DNA from: Hahella chejuensis KCTC 2396
GTDB lineage: Bacteria; Pseudomonadota; Gammaproteobacteria; Pseudomonadales; Oleiphilaceae
Reading direction: 5' to 3'
Length of the DNA: 64,000 nucleotides
Assembly (NCBI RefSeq): GCF_000012985.1
Contig: NC_007645.1
Coordinates: 3,626,501-3,690,500, forward strand
The translations under genes and the position numbers were made by a program. Positions 7,301-16,240 of this stretch are shown here, one piece after another. A model generated the notes under the pieces. It was not told the origin of the DNA. It was given only the letters and a program-made list of their open reading frames with translations, and ran no database searches. Numbering within the stretch: the stretch's first letter is position 1; every line of letters starts with the position of its first letter.

Positions 7301-10119
7301 GCCAGACTGTCCCGTTTCGGCGGCGTTTCCTCTACTGCGACCTGAGGCGCAACCGGCGCTGCGCTTGTCTCGCTTTCACTCCAGCCCAGCCCGGCGGTCA
7401 ATATATGCTCCGCCAGCTGTCGGATAGTGGGATATTCGAACAGGATCGTGGCGGGCAAATATCCCGTTTTTTCCTTGATCGGCTTCAATAGCTCCATGGA
7501 GATCAATGAGTCGACGCCCATTTCACTGAACGGCATGTCACGCTCGATTTCGCTGGGGTCGAATTGCAGCACCTCGGCGATAACCTGCTGTAAAAACGCC
7601 TCAATGGACGCCTGACTGGCGACGCCTTCCTGAGGCGCGGTTTGCGCAGGCTCCGCGTCAGCCTGAGACGTCTCTTCGAACGGAAAATCCTGCGCCTGAA
7701 GCGCAGCCTGTTGAGGCGCTGCGCTTTGCTGCACGGCCGCCCCGGCGAAGCCGACGATGACTTGCTGATCTTCGCCGCCGTGGGCGTCCACACCCTGGAA
7801 TCCCGCCTGCAAAATCAAACGCCGCCAACTGTCTCCAGACAGTAAGGGACTGTTGGGAATGCGATACGAGTCCTGGCTCAGCCACCAGCCGTCCGTGAGG
7901 CCGAAGGTCAGGGTCGCGTAATCCTGGCAGGAAGTGATTTCGTTGAGCACGAATACGCCGTCGTCACGCAACAAACGCCGCACCTGACGCAAGGTTTCCG
8001 GCAAGTCCGACGTGGCGTGGATGACGTTGGTGGCGATGACTACGTCGAAGGGCTGCTCAAACGCGGGCGGCTTCTCGATATTGCAGATTTTATATTCCAC
8101 AAAGGGATAGTCGGCGAACCGGCGTCTGGCTTTGTTCAAAAACGCAAAAGACAGGTCGGTAAAGGTGTAGCTGACGTTGTCCGGCGTCAGTTGCGGCAAC
8201 ACAAACTGAGTAGTGCTGCCGGTGCCGGCGCCGATTTCGATAATGCGCAGAGGACGTCCCGCGCGCGCCTTTTGCAAGTTGGCGACGATTCTGGCCGCCA
8301 CCTGGTTGAAGTAGTCCGCAATGGGGTTGTCCCGATACACCGGCTCCACCAGCTCAAAGCCGCCATCAGGGAAGATCACGCTCAGCGGATTGGTCTCCCC
8401 GCGCAAAATGGCGGGCAGATTTTCGATGCATTGATCCAGCAGGCGGATATGCCCTTGCAGCTCTGGATAGCGGCGCACCACTTCCTCCCGTTGCGGTGAA
8501 TGTCCCGCCTTAATGCTTCTAAGCGCCGCCGCCAGCTTGCCGAACTTGGGCGCAATGGCCTCCGGCATGGATGTTTGGCCCAGACGCCAGCGCGCGTACT
8601 CCTGCAACGCGGCGGACATCGCTTCGTTACGGGCGACTAACGGGTCTTGCGTGCGATAAGCCGGGATCAAGTCGGCGTCGGCGCCGCTTGCAGGCGTTGT
8701 ATTTTGATTAATTACAGTTGTATTTTGATTCGTTGTCTTTTGATTAATTACATGAGGCGTAATATGCAGGCGTTTCAACGCCAGATCTGAGGCCTTCACC
8801 ACCGTAATTTGCCTGCCCTCCGTCACCAGAAAACGTTCGATGACGGCGAGGCCCTCGTCCGCTTCAATGGAGCCGATTTGCAGCTTTTTCATGCGCTCTC
8901 GGTAGTGCTCCGAGGCCACCACGCCCACCGAACCCCAGAAGCCCCAGTTGATGACCTTGCTGTTGATCATCAGTCCGTTGTGCAATAAATCCGCGAAGGC
9001 GTCTTTGGCCACACAGGCGGCGGTGTAGTTGCCCTGCCCCGGATTGGCGATATAGGACTGAATGGAAGAGAAAAACAGGCAGAAATCCAGCGTCCGTCCC
9101 TTCAACGCCCGCGCCAGATTGTAGGCGCCGTGAACTTTCGGCCGCAGCACATTGAACAGCGTCTGCTCGGACATCGCCGTCAAGGACGCGTCTTCCAGCA
9201 CCAGCGCGGAATGCACCACGCCATGAATCACCGCGTACTGGTCCAGCACCGCCTGCAATGCGGCGCGGTCACTGAGATCGACGGAGTGATAGCGCGCCTC
9301 CGCAGCGCCCAGGTTGCGCAGTCGCATCAGTAAGTCTTGAGCCTCAGGGCGACGCCCGAGGATAACCAGTTTCGCCTGATAGCGAACGGCCAGATATTCC
9401 GCCAGCTTTCCGCCCAACCCGCCGGCGCCGCCGAGAATCACATAGGTTCCCTGCTGGCGGAAAGCGGACTGCGCAGGCCATGGGCGCAAGGTCGTCGGCT
9501 GCATGTCGGCGACGCCATAGCGTCCGTCTGCGATGCAGACTGGCGTTCCGGGCAGCGTCGGCAGCGATATGCGCAACAGGTCCTGCAGTGCGTCCGCCGT
9601 CAGTTTTTGCAGCGAGAAACTGCGCACCGTCCATTCCGGACGCTCCTTGGCCAGAGTCTGCGCCAGCCCCACGTAGACGCCATCCACAGGATGGGTGACG
9701 CTGTCAAACATCGGACAGGCGACGGCTTTGTCCGTGAACACGTCCAGCTTGATCACAGGTTTGTCCCCCAGCGCTTTAAGCAGCTGAAAAAAGGCGCTGA
9801 CGTCTTCATCCGGCACGGCGGCGCGCCAGGGAGTGCGAGTCACGAAACATAGACGCAGCGCGGCGTTGTCAGCCACAGCCCGCGCCAGATCATCAATGGA
9901 TTGAGGGTTCAGCAGGCGCACGTCCGCCTGAGGCGAACGCTCGGCAATTTCCTGACGCAGCGCCGCTTGCGATGGTGGAACAATGATGATCCGGGGCTGC
10001 TCCTCTTCCTCCACCTCGTCCTCCGGGGCCGCCGGTAAAGGCAGGGTTTTCCATTCGGGAGAAAATACCAGCGAATCAATAGCCGTTTGAGAAATTCCGG
10101 CAAACTCCATATCCCTCAT
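4384..10119 (-). CDS. trans-AT PKS: KR-cMT-ACP-ACP-KS-DH
   Basis: 1911 residues. Domains by approximate residue: KR (220-400; YVILGGAGGLGG at 226, Ser and Tyr in FFSSIQSY and GQGNYTAAC); C-methyltransferase (510-750; EIGAGTG at 628); two tandem ACPs with GVDSL (869) and GVDSI (972); KS (1060-1475) with the full Cys-His-His set in DTACSAS (1224), EAHGTGTELGDP and VGHLESAAG; and a C-terminal DH with HRINGRTMAP (1646) and DAGLQ (1798). No AT is present. The N-terminal KR-MT-ACP-ACP finishes the module begun by the KS of the upstream NRPS-PKS and the free DH. The C-terminal KS-DH opens a module completed by the KR of the next PKS. Methylation implies branched carbons in the product. Tandem ACPs fit the iterative use proposed for LkcC. 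The start is 5 bp after the DH gene stop. Confidence 0.95.
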   Translation of the reverse strand: MRDMEFAGISQTAIDSLVFSPEWKTLPLPAAPEDEVEEEEQPRIIIVPPSQAALRQEIAERSPQADVRLLNPQSIDDLARAVADNAALRLCFVTRTPWRAAVPDEDVSAFFQLLKALGDKPVIKLDVFTDKAVACPMFDSVTHPVDGVYVGLAQTLAKERPEWTVRSFSLQKLTADALQDLLRISLPTLPGTPVCIADGRYGVADMQPTTLRPWPAQSAFRQQGTYVILGGAGGLGGKLAEYLAVRYQAKLVILGRRPEAQDLLMRLRNLGAAEARYHSVDLSDRAALQAVLDQYAVIHGVVHSALVLEDASLTAMSEQTLFNVLRPKVHGAYNLARALKGRTLDFCLFFSSIQSYIANPGQGNYTAACVAKDAFADLLHNGLMINSKVINWGFWGSVGVVASEHYRERMKKLQIGSIEADEGLAVIERFLVTEGRQITVVKASDLALKRLHITPHVINQKTTNQNTTVINQNTTPASGADADLIPAYRTQDPLVARNEAMSAALQEYARWRLGQTSMPEAIAPKFGKLAAALRSIKAGHSPQREEVVRRYPELQGHIRLLDQCIENLPAILRGETNPLSVIFPDGGFELVEPVYRDNPIADYFNQVAARIVANLQKARAGRPLRIIEIGAGTGSTTQFVLPQLTPDNVSYTFTDLSFAFLNKARRRFADYPFVEYKICNIEKPPAFEQPFDVVIATNVIHATSDLPETLRQVRRLLRDDGVFVLNEITSCQDYATLTFGLTDGWWLSQDSYRIPNSPLLSGDSWRRLILQAGFQGVDAHGGEDQQVIVGFAGAAVQQSAAPQQAALQAQDFPFEETSQADAEPAQTAPQEGVASQASIEAFLQQVIAEVLQFDPSEIERDMPFSEMGVDSLISMELLKPIKEKTGYLPATILFEYPTIRQLAEHILTAGLGWSESETSAAPVAPQVAVEETPPKRDSLAEIMNQVRAVIADTMMMEPEDVEADTPFQEYGVDSIISLELIRPLKEIFGYLPATVLFEYPSLRQLAEYLATTVATASSDEAGADSASAPVSETGEYPDDHSDPDAQLSPVDPAASLWRPGDIAIIGMSARLPKAQDVARFWDNLRQGRDCTDVIPAERWKQEGFLTETPLNGRGSYTNRGAFIDDVDAFDHVFFNLTPNEAARMDPQERIMLEQTYRSMLDAGYTRRQWAGSDTAVFVGVMNGDYAWHTPVQTTTAPATSLFWSMANRASYFFDWRGPSMAVDTACSASLTALHLACQALKNGDCEQAVVGGVNLITHPRHYEQLCGLHMLSRSEQCKPFGANADGFVDGEGVVCLVMKRAQDAMRDNDRVYAFIKGSAINAGGRSNGYTAPNPEAQAALIGKALRAAGVSAQEVGYVEAHGTGTELGDPIELRALSKSYGAAAPQSIRLGSVKSNVGHLESAAGLCGVLKAVLQMHHGEWVPSLHAEQLNPHLDFTQTPFQLNRERRAWDAAAPRVSAVSSFGAGGGNAHVVIQGVAQARTLSDAAQSAPQPETYVIPLSHHSSAGLQQTLDGLREWLQGRRVDMDALAYTLACARDHERFRRALVCRDQADLIQQLGRDLQMTGVASQKETSGQAQQASPQQLTRDNAESVAALYEAGNDLPWRDFYPQRRLAAVPEYVFIRHRHWIDSVESNFKGFHSLTQAHRINGRTMAPAAWTLSTLCENADEGGFVNIMWKDMITDPHKVEVIEEGGRTLFVGRGGFTQYCSAERTQDVSAPQNISAVLARLGMENPLQAMETDNAPRRSQAEIYAGFKQRGYDYGQPLQGIRWAHIRPGLVRAFLQVDHDWGQLVSPALLDAGLQLAILAPEGATANNGGGEKAVFMPYHLGRLAVNRLPDNEAVYAYCLEKTSAQASKARRFDFYFTDRRGDVLIMLEDMVSVVARPHTEDDVDTRPRQVRPEPRFEVFDLS
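8697..8753. repeat. AT-rich short direct repeats inside the PKS gene
   Basis: Three near-copies of TTGTATTTTGATT (the last has TTGTCTTTTGATT) lie in an otherwise GC-rich gene. On the coding strand they give an Asn/Gln/Thr-rich stretch (INQKTTNQNTTVINQNTT) at about residues 456-475, between the KR and the methyltransferase. The repeats keep the frame and form an interdomain linker that looks recently expanded by slippage. Confidence 0.7.
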
Positions 10120-10124
10120 ACTCC

Positions 10125-10982
10125 TTATTGTAAATGTGATGGTTTGACGCCCAGGTCAAAAACAGACAGCAAGGGGGTGTAGGCTTCGTCAAAAATGGTG
10201 AGGTTGGTGCGAAACGGAGACAGCTTCTCCGTCAGCACAAAGGCGCTGCCCAGGGCCTGGTCGGGCAATGCCTGATGCAAGGTCAGTCGGCCCAGGGAAT
10301 ACGGCATCAGACTCTCCCTGCGCTCGCCAATGGAAATCGCCATGCCCGCCTGAAACGCGCAGTCCAGCAGGCTGGCCCAGCCCAGAAAAACGCCGTCGTT
10401 GTTGCTGAGCCAGGACAACGCCTTATTGGAGAGGCGTTGCACGTAGCTGATGCGCTGAAAGTATGGGCCGTAGACGATCCCCATGTCGGCGAAGGCGGCG
10501 TAGACCTCGCTTCGCGGAAAGTGATCCCGGGTTTCCGCACCGACCTGGCTGCGCACGCACAAAGGCGTCGCCAATGGATCAGCGCTCCCTGATGCTGTTT
10601 GCGCGTTCACAACGCCGCCGCCGCACATCTCTCCCCCATGTTCTATGCGGAACTCAAAGCGCGTGGGGCTTATCGGCGCCAATTGCACGTCAATGTCCGT
10701 CACCGGCGTACTCGCGAGAACGGGACGCAACCAGACCACGTCGTCGATAAATCCGGTTTTGAAGTCCGGCCGCGCCTTGGCGATGGCGCTCAGGGCCAGC
10801 TCCAGATACACCACGCCGGGCAGGACTTTCCAGCCGCGCACGCGATGGTGCGAAAAGTAAGGGTGATCGTCTCGCAGGCTGACGCGAAATCCATCGCCGG
10901 CTGGCAGGCTGCGCCATTGTCCTTCGGTATCAAAAAAAGAGTCTCTGGGTCTAACGCTTGCGCTCATAATCTGTCTCGCCAT
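10125..10982 (-). CDS. free-standing PKS dehydratase (LkcB-like)
   Basis: 285 residues, a single DH double-hotdog domain. The catalytic His lies in HHRVRGWKVLPG (about residue 44, HxxxGxxxLP) and the catalytic Asp in LLDCAFQ (about 206, DxxxQ). Known chemistry: syn or anti loss of water from a beta-hydroxyacyl-ACP to give an enoyl chain. The start overlaps the end of the upstream NRPS-PKS gene by 32 bp and the stop is 5 bp from the next PKS start, so translation is probably coupled. Having the DH as its own polypeptide between a KS and a KR is unusual for modular PKSs and is shared with lankacidin LkcB. Confidence 0.92.
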   Translation of the reverse strand: MARQIMSASVRPRDSFFDTEGQWRSLPAGDGFRVSLRDDHPYFSHHRVRGWKVLPGVVYLELALSAIAKARPDFKTGFIDDVVWLRPVLASTPVTDIDVQLAPISPTRFEFRIEHGGEMCGGGVVNAQTASGSADPLATPLCVRSQVGAETRDHFPRSEVYAAFADMGIVYGPYFQRISYVQRLSNKALSWLSNNDGVFLGWASLLDCAFQAGMAISIGERRESLMPYSLGRLTLHQALPDQALGSAFVLTEKLSPFRTNLTIFDEAYTPLLSVFDLGVKPSHLQ

Positions 10983-13900
10983 CCTTAGCTGTTGTTGTTA
11001 CCTGCGCCAATCCTGCTTGCTGTTTGGCGTACTGCCCTGTCTGGTTCTTGGTATACCAATAGTCGCGTTCGTCGAACACATAGGTCGGCAGCCTTATTTT
11101 GGCGCCGCCGGCGCCTTCGTACAGACGCCGCCAGTCAATATGGAGCCCTTGCAGGAAACGCGATTGCAGCTGCGCCAGACAGGCCAGATCATCAAGGCTT
11201 CCAGGGGCTGTCGCCTCATCTGCAGCCAGCGTGTGATTATCCTCGCTTGGTTCATTCTGAGATTGGCCGTGTCGAGGCGCATGCACGCCAACATGACCGG
11301 ATCGGAGTTGCGTCAGTAATTCATCCACGCCGCTCACCAGCCAGGCGTGGCGATGCTCGAAATGTTCGCGCCCGTTGCTCAACGTGAAGGCCAGATCGAG
11401 CAATCCGCTCTCCCCTAGCTCCACGCGGCGTTCAGCCACGAAATGCGCCAGCGCCGCCACCTGTTTCTGCAACGCGCCGGCGGTGCGCGCGGAAACAGGA
11501 ATCAGGTATTTGTGGTACTGACTCACTGCACGGCGCTCCCGCCGCGGGGGCGCGGAAAGAACCACGTGGGCGTTGGCGCCGCCGAAACCAAAGGAACTGA
11601 CTCCCGCCGTCAACGGGTGCTCGCTGCGCCAGGGAATGGCGTCCGCCAACACCTGAAATGGCGACGCTGACAGATCGATCTCCGGGTTCAGATGCTGGAA
11701 ATGCAGATTCGCGGGCAGCTGTTCATGCTCGAAGGCTTTGATGACTTTCACCACTGACGCTACGCCAGCCGCCGGCTCCAGATGGCCGATGTTGGATTTG
11801 ACCGCGCCAAGCCAGACCGTTTGAGCGGTATTGCCGTCGGTCAACTCCTGTAAGGCGCGTTTCAGCGCCGCCACTTCGATGGGGTCGCCCAGGCGGGTGC
11901 CTGTGCCGTGGGTTTCGATATAGCTGACCCGTTGCGCCAGTTCCGGCGTGTAAGCATCCAGCAGCAGGCGATACTGGGCATTGGGATTCGGCGCCGTCAG
12001 CGAATTGGCCTTGCCGCCGTGGTTCTCCGCCACGCTTTCAATCACAGCGTGAATGAGGTCTCCGTCCGCCTGCGCGTCCTGCAAGCGCTTGACCATAAAG
12101 CAGCCCACGCCTTCCCCTCTTACATAGCCATTGGCGCTGGCGTCGAAAGTGGCGCAACGACTGTCCGGGGACATAAAACGCCCCGCCTCCAGGCCTTCGT
12201 TGATCTGCGCATCCAGAATCAGGTTGACGCCTCCCACCATGGCGGCGTCGCAGACCCGTGACTGCAGATCCCGGCAGGCCTTCACCAGCGCCGTCAACGC
12301 CCCGGAGCAGGCCGTGTCCAGGGTAAATGACGGACCATTCCAGTCAAAAAAGGCGGAAATGCGGTTGGCCAGAATGCTCAGCGAATGTCCCGACAGCGAA
12401 TACGGCGTCTGCTTTTCGCCATCGCGGGCCTGTAATAAGGCGTAGTCGCTGCCGGTGGCCGCCATATAACATCCGATACGCTCGCCAGCTAATTGAGATG
12501 GCGCATAGCCCGCGTCCTCCAGCGCTCTCCAGGCGGCCTGCAGCAACATTCGCTGACGCGGGTCCATTCTGGTGGCTTCCAGGGGCGATATAGAGAAAAA
12601 GCGCGCGTCAAAACGTCTGACCGAGGAAATATATCCGGCGCGGTAGCCCGACAAAGAGCGGTCCGCCGGCGCAGCGGCGATACAGTCCTTACGGTCCAAT
12701 AAGGCTCGCCAGAAGCTTTCCGCATCGTCTCCGCCCGGCAAAGTGGCCGCCATTCCGACGATGGCCAGTCTGTCATCGTTGTTTCGGTTTTGGTTTTTGT
12801 CACGGCGACGATCAATTCGGCGCTCTTGCGAGTTGGCGATCCGCTGCGGAGATTGACGCTGACGGACAGCCCCGGCCACCTCATTGATGGTGTTGAACTG
12901 ATAGAATTCATAGCTGCGAAACCTGATACCGAAACGCTGCTGAATCGCCGCGGCAAGCAGGTTGTAGCTGATGGAGTTCAGACCCAGCCACCCAAGAGGC
13001 TGATCAAGGTCCGGCGCGGTGACATCGAGTTTTTCCAGCAGCAGGTTCCGTATCTCCTGCTGAAGCCCCGGCTCTTGCAGAGCCGTTTCTGACGCAGCTG
13101 GCGACGCCGGCAACGGCTGCGTTGCAAGCGGTAGATCCGCCAACGGGGCTTCGCTCAGGAGTTTAACGTCCGCCTTGCCGTTGGCGGTTAACGGAATACG
13201 GCTCAAACGATGCAGCGCTTTCGGCGCCATGTAATAAGGCAAGGCGCGCTGGAGCCATTGCATCGCGACTGCAATGTCGAGTCCGCTGCTCTCCGGGGCC
13301 CAGACAAAACAACACAGATGCGCTTCCGGTTTATGCCTGACCACGGTGAAAACGGCGGCGTCCGGGGCGAATTCTTTCAGGCGGTGACTCACCTCGCCGG
13401 TATCGACCCGATAGCCGTTCACTTTGTACTGACTGTCCCGGCGGCCGACGTATTCTATGTCCTGATGGGACAGGTAGTGCACGATATCGCCGGTTTTGTA
13501 GGCGCGGACGCCATTCGGCAAGGTGACAAAAGCCTGCTCTGAGGGCGCGTTCAAATAGCCTTTGCCAACGCATTCGCCCGCGATCGTCAGTTCGCCCTGC
13601 ATTCCCGGCAGCACGGAGTCGCCCTCCGCATCCAGAATGTAGTAGTCGCTATTGAAGACTGGCCGCCCCAGAGGAATCCGGTCCGCGTCCGTCACCCGGC
13701 GACAGCTGGCCCAGATCGTCGCCTCGGTGGGCCCGTACATGTTGTATAACTGTCCGGTCTGTTGCAGCAGGTATTGCGCCAGCTCTTTATCCAACGCTTC
13801 GCCGCCGCACAGAATGGTCAGTTCGCCGGCGGCGCGCCAGCCCGCCTGCTGCAACATACGCCAGGTTGACGGCGTCGCCTGCGCCACGTCCGCCTGCCAT

Positions 13901-16032
13901 TGATTGAGCGCGTCCCCCAGCAGCTCCGCGCTCACGCGGGTCTGATCGGAGACGATATGCAGCTCACCGCCGCACATCAGCGGCAATAACAACTCCAGGA
14001 TGGAAATATCGAAACTGATGGGCGTCAGCGCGAGCATCCGCTCGCCTGCCTGAAAGCCCGGCGAGGCCTGCATTGACAGGAGAAAGTTCGCCAGATTGCC
14101 AGCACTGATAGCCACGCCTTTGGGCCTGCCAGTCGACCCGGAGGTGAACATCACATAGGCTGTGGCGTCAGGGTTCGCGTTCGTCACCAGCGCCAGTTCA
14201 ATACCATCAACGCTGACCGATTCCTGAATCGCCAGGGCGAGTGAGGCGTCGACGTTGATGATCGCGGCGCCGGGAAACAGCGTTTCCGCTCGGGCGCGCG
14301 TGCGCGCATCCACCAGGAGGACGCCGACCTTGGCCACATCCATCATGTAGCTGAGCCGTTCATCGGGCAGCAGTGGGTCCATGGGCGTAAAGGCGCGCTG
14401 ACACGCCAGGGCGCTGAGATAAGCTACCGGCAGCGCCACCGTCCGCTCAAGAAATACGCCTATGCTACTGTGCGCCGCAAAGGCATTTGTGGAGACATTT
14501 GTGGAGACATTTGCAGGAGCCTCCAAAAGCGCCATGATTTCGCTGTACAGGCGTCCGATGGCGGCGCAGGTTTGGCCATACGTCAGGTTCGTCCGCTCAT
14601 CGCTGATGGCGGGCGCTTTAGCGTAGAGTCTGGCGGCGTGCGCCACTCTTTCCAGAATGCGCGTATGCGGTGTGGACTCGTCACGTTCGCCGCAACTAAC
14701 CGGCGTCAAAGGCTGGCTGAGGCGGCATTCACGCAGTGGGCGCTCTGGCGATGAGGCGAGGAAAGCCGCGACTTTGACAAAATTATCCGCCAGCGCCGTC
14801 AGGGTTTCCCTCGCCATAAAACGGGAGGAAGAATCGAAGGACAAAAACAGTTGATCGCCATCGCAACTGAAGTTGATGGCGAGATCATTCTGGCCTCCGG
14901 TATCTGGACGTTCGCTCAGCTTCACTTGGCATCCCGTCAACGCCGGTGCGGCGTAAGGCACAAGTCCATCAGAAGCGTTCACCACCAGATTAAGCAATCG
15001 GCCGCCATGATTAGCGCGCGGGTCCGCCCACTCAACCCATTGCAGCGTGGGCGTGTGTTGATGCGGGCGTACGGCCTGTCGCGCTTGCTTGACGCTATTG
15101 AGCAATGCCGCGCCGTCTTGATCAGGGTTAACCTTGACGAATAGCGGAATCAGATTGGTGAAACAGCCAAAGGCCTGCTGCTCGCCCCGACAATTGACCG
15201 TATGAGCGATAGTGACGCGTTCCTCGTCATGGTCTTCCGTCGCAGAGTACAGTTTTATAACTGCGGCGGTAACCGCGACGACGAACTGAAACAGGGTGAG
15301 ATCGCGCTGTTCCAACAAGGCTCCGATTGGAGTGGCGCTCCCTTCGTCCAGTGCTGGTATCCCGGTCGGCAAAGGCTTGGCAGCCAGCGTAGGGTTGATC
15401 GCCAGCGTACGCTTAACCGAGAGATACACGCCTTTCTCTTTCGGGGTTTTGAAACAAAACGGCAGCGTCTGCGACAATCGTGCGCCTTGCAGGTTCGCCT
15501 TCCAGTAGTCTACGGACGCTTCATTAACCGGCGTTTCGCCGATTTGCGTAAACGATATTTTCGTTTCTTCCCTGCCCTGATCATCCAGGCGCTCCCGACG
15601 ACGCCAATAGTCAGACAATGTATTTATAAAGGGTTGATAGCACTCGCCGTCAAAGACCAAATGGCTAAATTCTAACTTCAGCCCAGTGACCTTATTATCC
15701 TCAGTAAAACAAGTAAATCTGAACAACTTGTCGCCGGCGGGATCAATGGGTTCTGAATGCATCCATTGCGACTTATCGGTAACGATATCCACCACTCTAT
15801 CGGGCAATCTATAACAGCCGACTAAAAGCGCATCATCCCTTTCTGAAAAGAAACTTAACAGGCAATTAAATCCATTTAAAAGCGTTACTTTTAAAGCCTC
15901 ATTTAACACCTGAAAATCAATGTTTCCAGCTAATTCAAACCGATACTTTAGTGTCAGGCCAGGATCATCAGGGTTACGTCGATAGCGCAGCCACTGAAAC
16001 TGTTCATAACGGGTTGCCTTACGTAATTTCAT
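10951..16032 (-). CDS. hybrid NRPS-PKS: C-A-PCP-KS
   Basis: 1693 residues, first gene of the operon. Domains: condensation (1-430) with SHLVFDG at about 124, keeping the second His and the DG of HHxxxDG; adenylation (470-960) with TSGSTGRPKG (626), FDIS (673), YGPTE (764) and NGK (951); PCP with LGLNSISY (1017), where the usual Asp/His before the phosphopantetheine Ser is Asn; KS (1092-1490) with DTACSGA (1238), ETHGTGTRLGDP and IGHLEPAAG; and a post-KS LPTYVF tail. A hand-derived specificity code is D-I-L-(Q or A)-I-C-M-I-W-K, closest to the glycine class DILQLGLIWK. That fits the glycine start of lankacidin and chejuenolide. A leading C domain suggests N-acylation of the amino acid before PKS extension. 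Counterpart of LkcA. Confidence 0.95.
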   Translation of the reverse strand: MKLRKATRYEQFQWLRYRRNPDDPGLTLKYRFELAGNIDFQVLNEALKVTLLNGFNCLLSFFSERDDALLVGCYRLPDRVVDIVTDKSQWMHSEPIDPAGDKLFRFTCFTEDNKVTGLKLEFSHLVFDGECYQPFINTLSDYWRRRERLDDQGREETKISFTQIGETPVNEASVDYWKANLQGARLSQTLPFCFKTPKEKGVYLSVKRTLAINPTLAAKPLPTGIPALDEGSATPIGALLEQRDLTLFQFVVAVTAAVIKLYSATEDHDEERVTIAHTVNCRGEQQAFGCFTNLIPLFVKVNPDQDGAALLNSVKQARQAVRPHQHTPTLQWVEWADPRANHGGRLLNLVVNASDGLVPYAAPALTGCQVKLSERPDTGGQNDLAINFSCDGDQLFLSFDSSSRFMARETLTALADNFVKVAAFLASSPERPLRECRLSQPLTPVSCGERDESTPHTRILERVAHAARLYAKAPAISDERTNLTYGQTCAAIGRLYSEIMALLEAPANVSTNVSTNAFAAHSSIGVFLERTVALPVAYLSALACQRAFTPMDPLLPDERLSYMMDVAKVGVLLVDARTRARAETLFPGAAIINVDASLALAIQESVSVDGIELALVTNANPDATAYVMFTSGSTGRPKGVAISAGNLANFLLSMQASPGFQAGERMLALTPISFDISILELLLPLMCGGELHIVSDQTRVSAELLGDALNQWQADVAQATPSTWRMLQQAGWRAAGELTILCGGEALDKELAQYLLQQTGQLYNMYGPTEATIWASCRRVTDADRIPLGRPVFNSDYYILDAEGDSVLPGMQGELTIAGECVGKGYLNAPSEQAFVTLPNGVRAYKTGDIVHYLSHQDIEYVGRRDSQYKVNGYRVDTGEVSHRLKEFAPDAAVFTVVRHKPEAHLCCFVWAPESSGLDIAVAMQWLQRALPYYMAPKALHRLSRIPLTANGKADVKLLSEAPLADLPLATQPLPASPAASETALQEPGLQQEIRNLLLEKLDVTAPDLDQPLGWLGLNSISYNLLAAAIQQRFGIRFRSYEFYQFNTINEVAGAVRQRQSPQRIANSQERRIDRRRDKNQNRNNDDRLAIVGMAATLPGGDDAESFWRALLDRKDCIAAAPADRSLSGYRAGYISSVRRFDARFFSISPLEATRMDPRQRMLLQAAWRALEDAGYAPSQLAGERIGCYMAATGSDYALLQARDGEKQTPYSLSGHSLSILANRISAFFDWNGPSFTLDTACSGALTALVKACRDLQSRVCDAAMVGGVNLILDAQINEGLEAGRFMSPDSRCATFDASANGYVRGEGVGCFMVKRLQDAQADGDLIHAVIESVAENHGGKANSLTAPNPNAQYRLLLDAYTPELAQRVSYIETHGTGTRLGDPIEVAALKRALQELTDGNTAQTVWLGAVKSNIGHLEPAAGVASVVKVIKAFEHEQLPANLHFQHLNPEIDLSASPFQVLADAIPWRSEHPLTAGVSSFGFGGANAHVVLSAPPRRERRAVSQYHKYLIPVSARTAGALQKQVAALAHFVAERRVELGESGLLDLAFTLSNGREHFEHRHAWLVSGVDELLTQLRSGHVGVHAPRHGQSQNEPSEDNHTLAADEATAPGSLDDLACLAQLQSRFLQGLHIDWRRLYEGAGGAKIRLPTYVFDERDYWYTKNQTGQYAKQQAGLAQVTTTAKDGETDYERKR
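14484..14513. repeat. 12-bp tandem duplication in the adenylation domain
   Basis: Two perfect copies of CATTTGTGGAGA plus a partial third lie head to tail. They encode the VSTNVSTN repeat in a surface loop of the A domain, before the core motifs. The frame is kept, consistent with recent slippage. Confidence 0.7.
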
Positions 16033-16133
16033 GAAGTTTTCTCAAGCATTAAAATCCCTAATTTCACTTGATAAAATGCCGACGCAAAGTTGCAGGGAAC
16101 AACTAGCGACAATACAACACCAGAGGAAACAGC

Positions 16134-16196
16134 ATGCAGTCGCCGTCCCTCTCAGAAGCGCTGGAAATGTTTGAATGGCCCGCGCCATCCGCGTAA
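16134..16196 (+). CDS. possible 20-residue leader or small protein
   Basis: ATG preceded by AGAGGA at a spacing of about 7-8 bases, then 20 codons (MQSPSLSEALEMFEWPAPSA) to TAA. A stem with a 3' T run begins at the stop codon. It is divergent from the PKS operon, with its start 102 bp from the PKS start. The good ribosome site and terminator-like context are the only support; it could be chance. Confidence 0.25.
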   Translation: MQSPSLSEALEMFEWPAPSA

Positions 16197-16240
16197 AACA
16201 AGCCAAAAGCCGCCCAGAATATGTCTAGACGCTTGTTTTT
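16195..16240 (+). terminator. terminator-like hairpin
   Basis: AAAACAAGC (16195-16203) pairs perfectly with GCTTGTTTT (16231-16239), followed by T and G. The 27-base loop is long for an intrinsic terminator, so the call is tentative. Confidence 0.35.
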
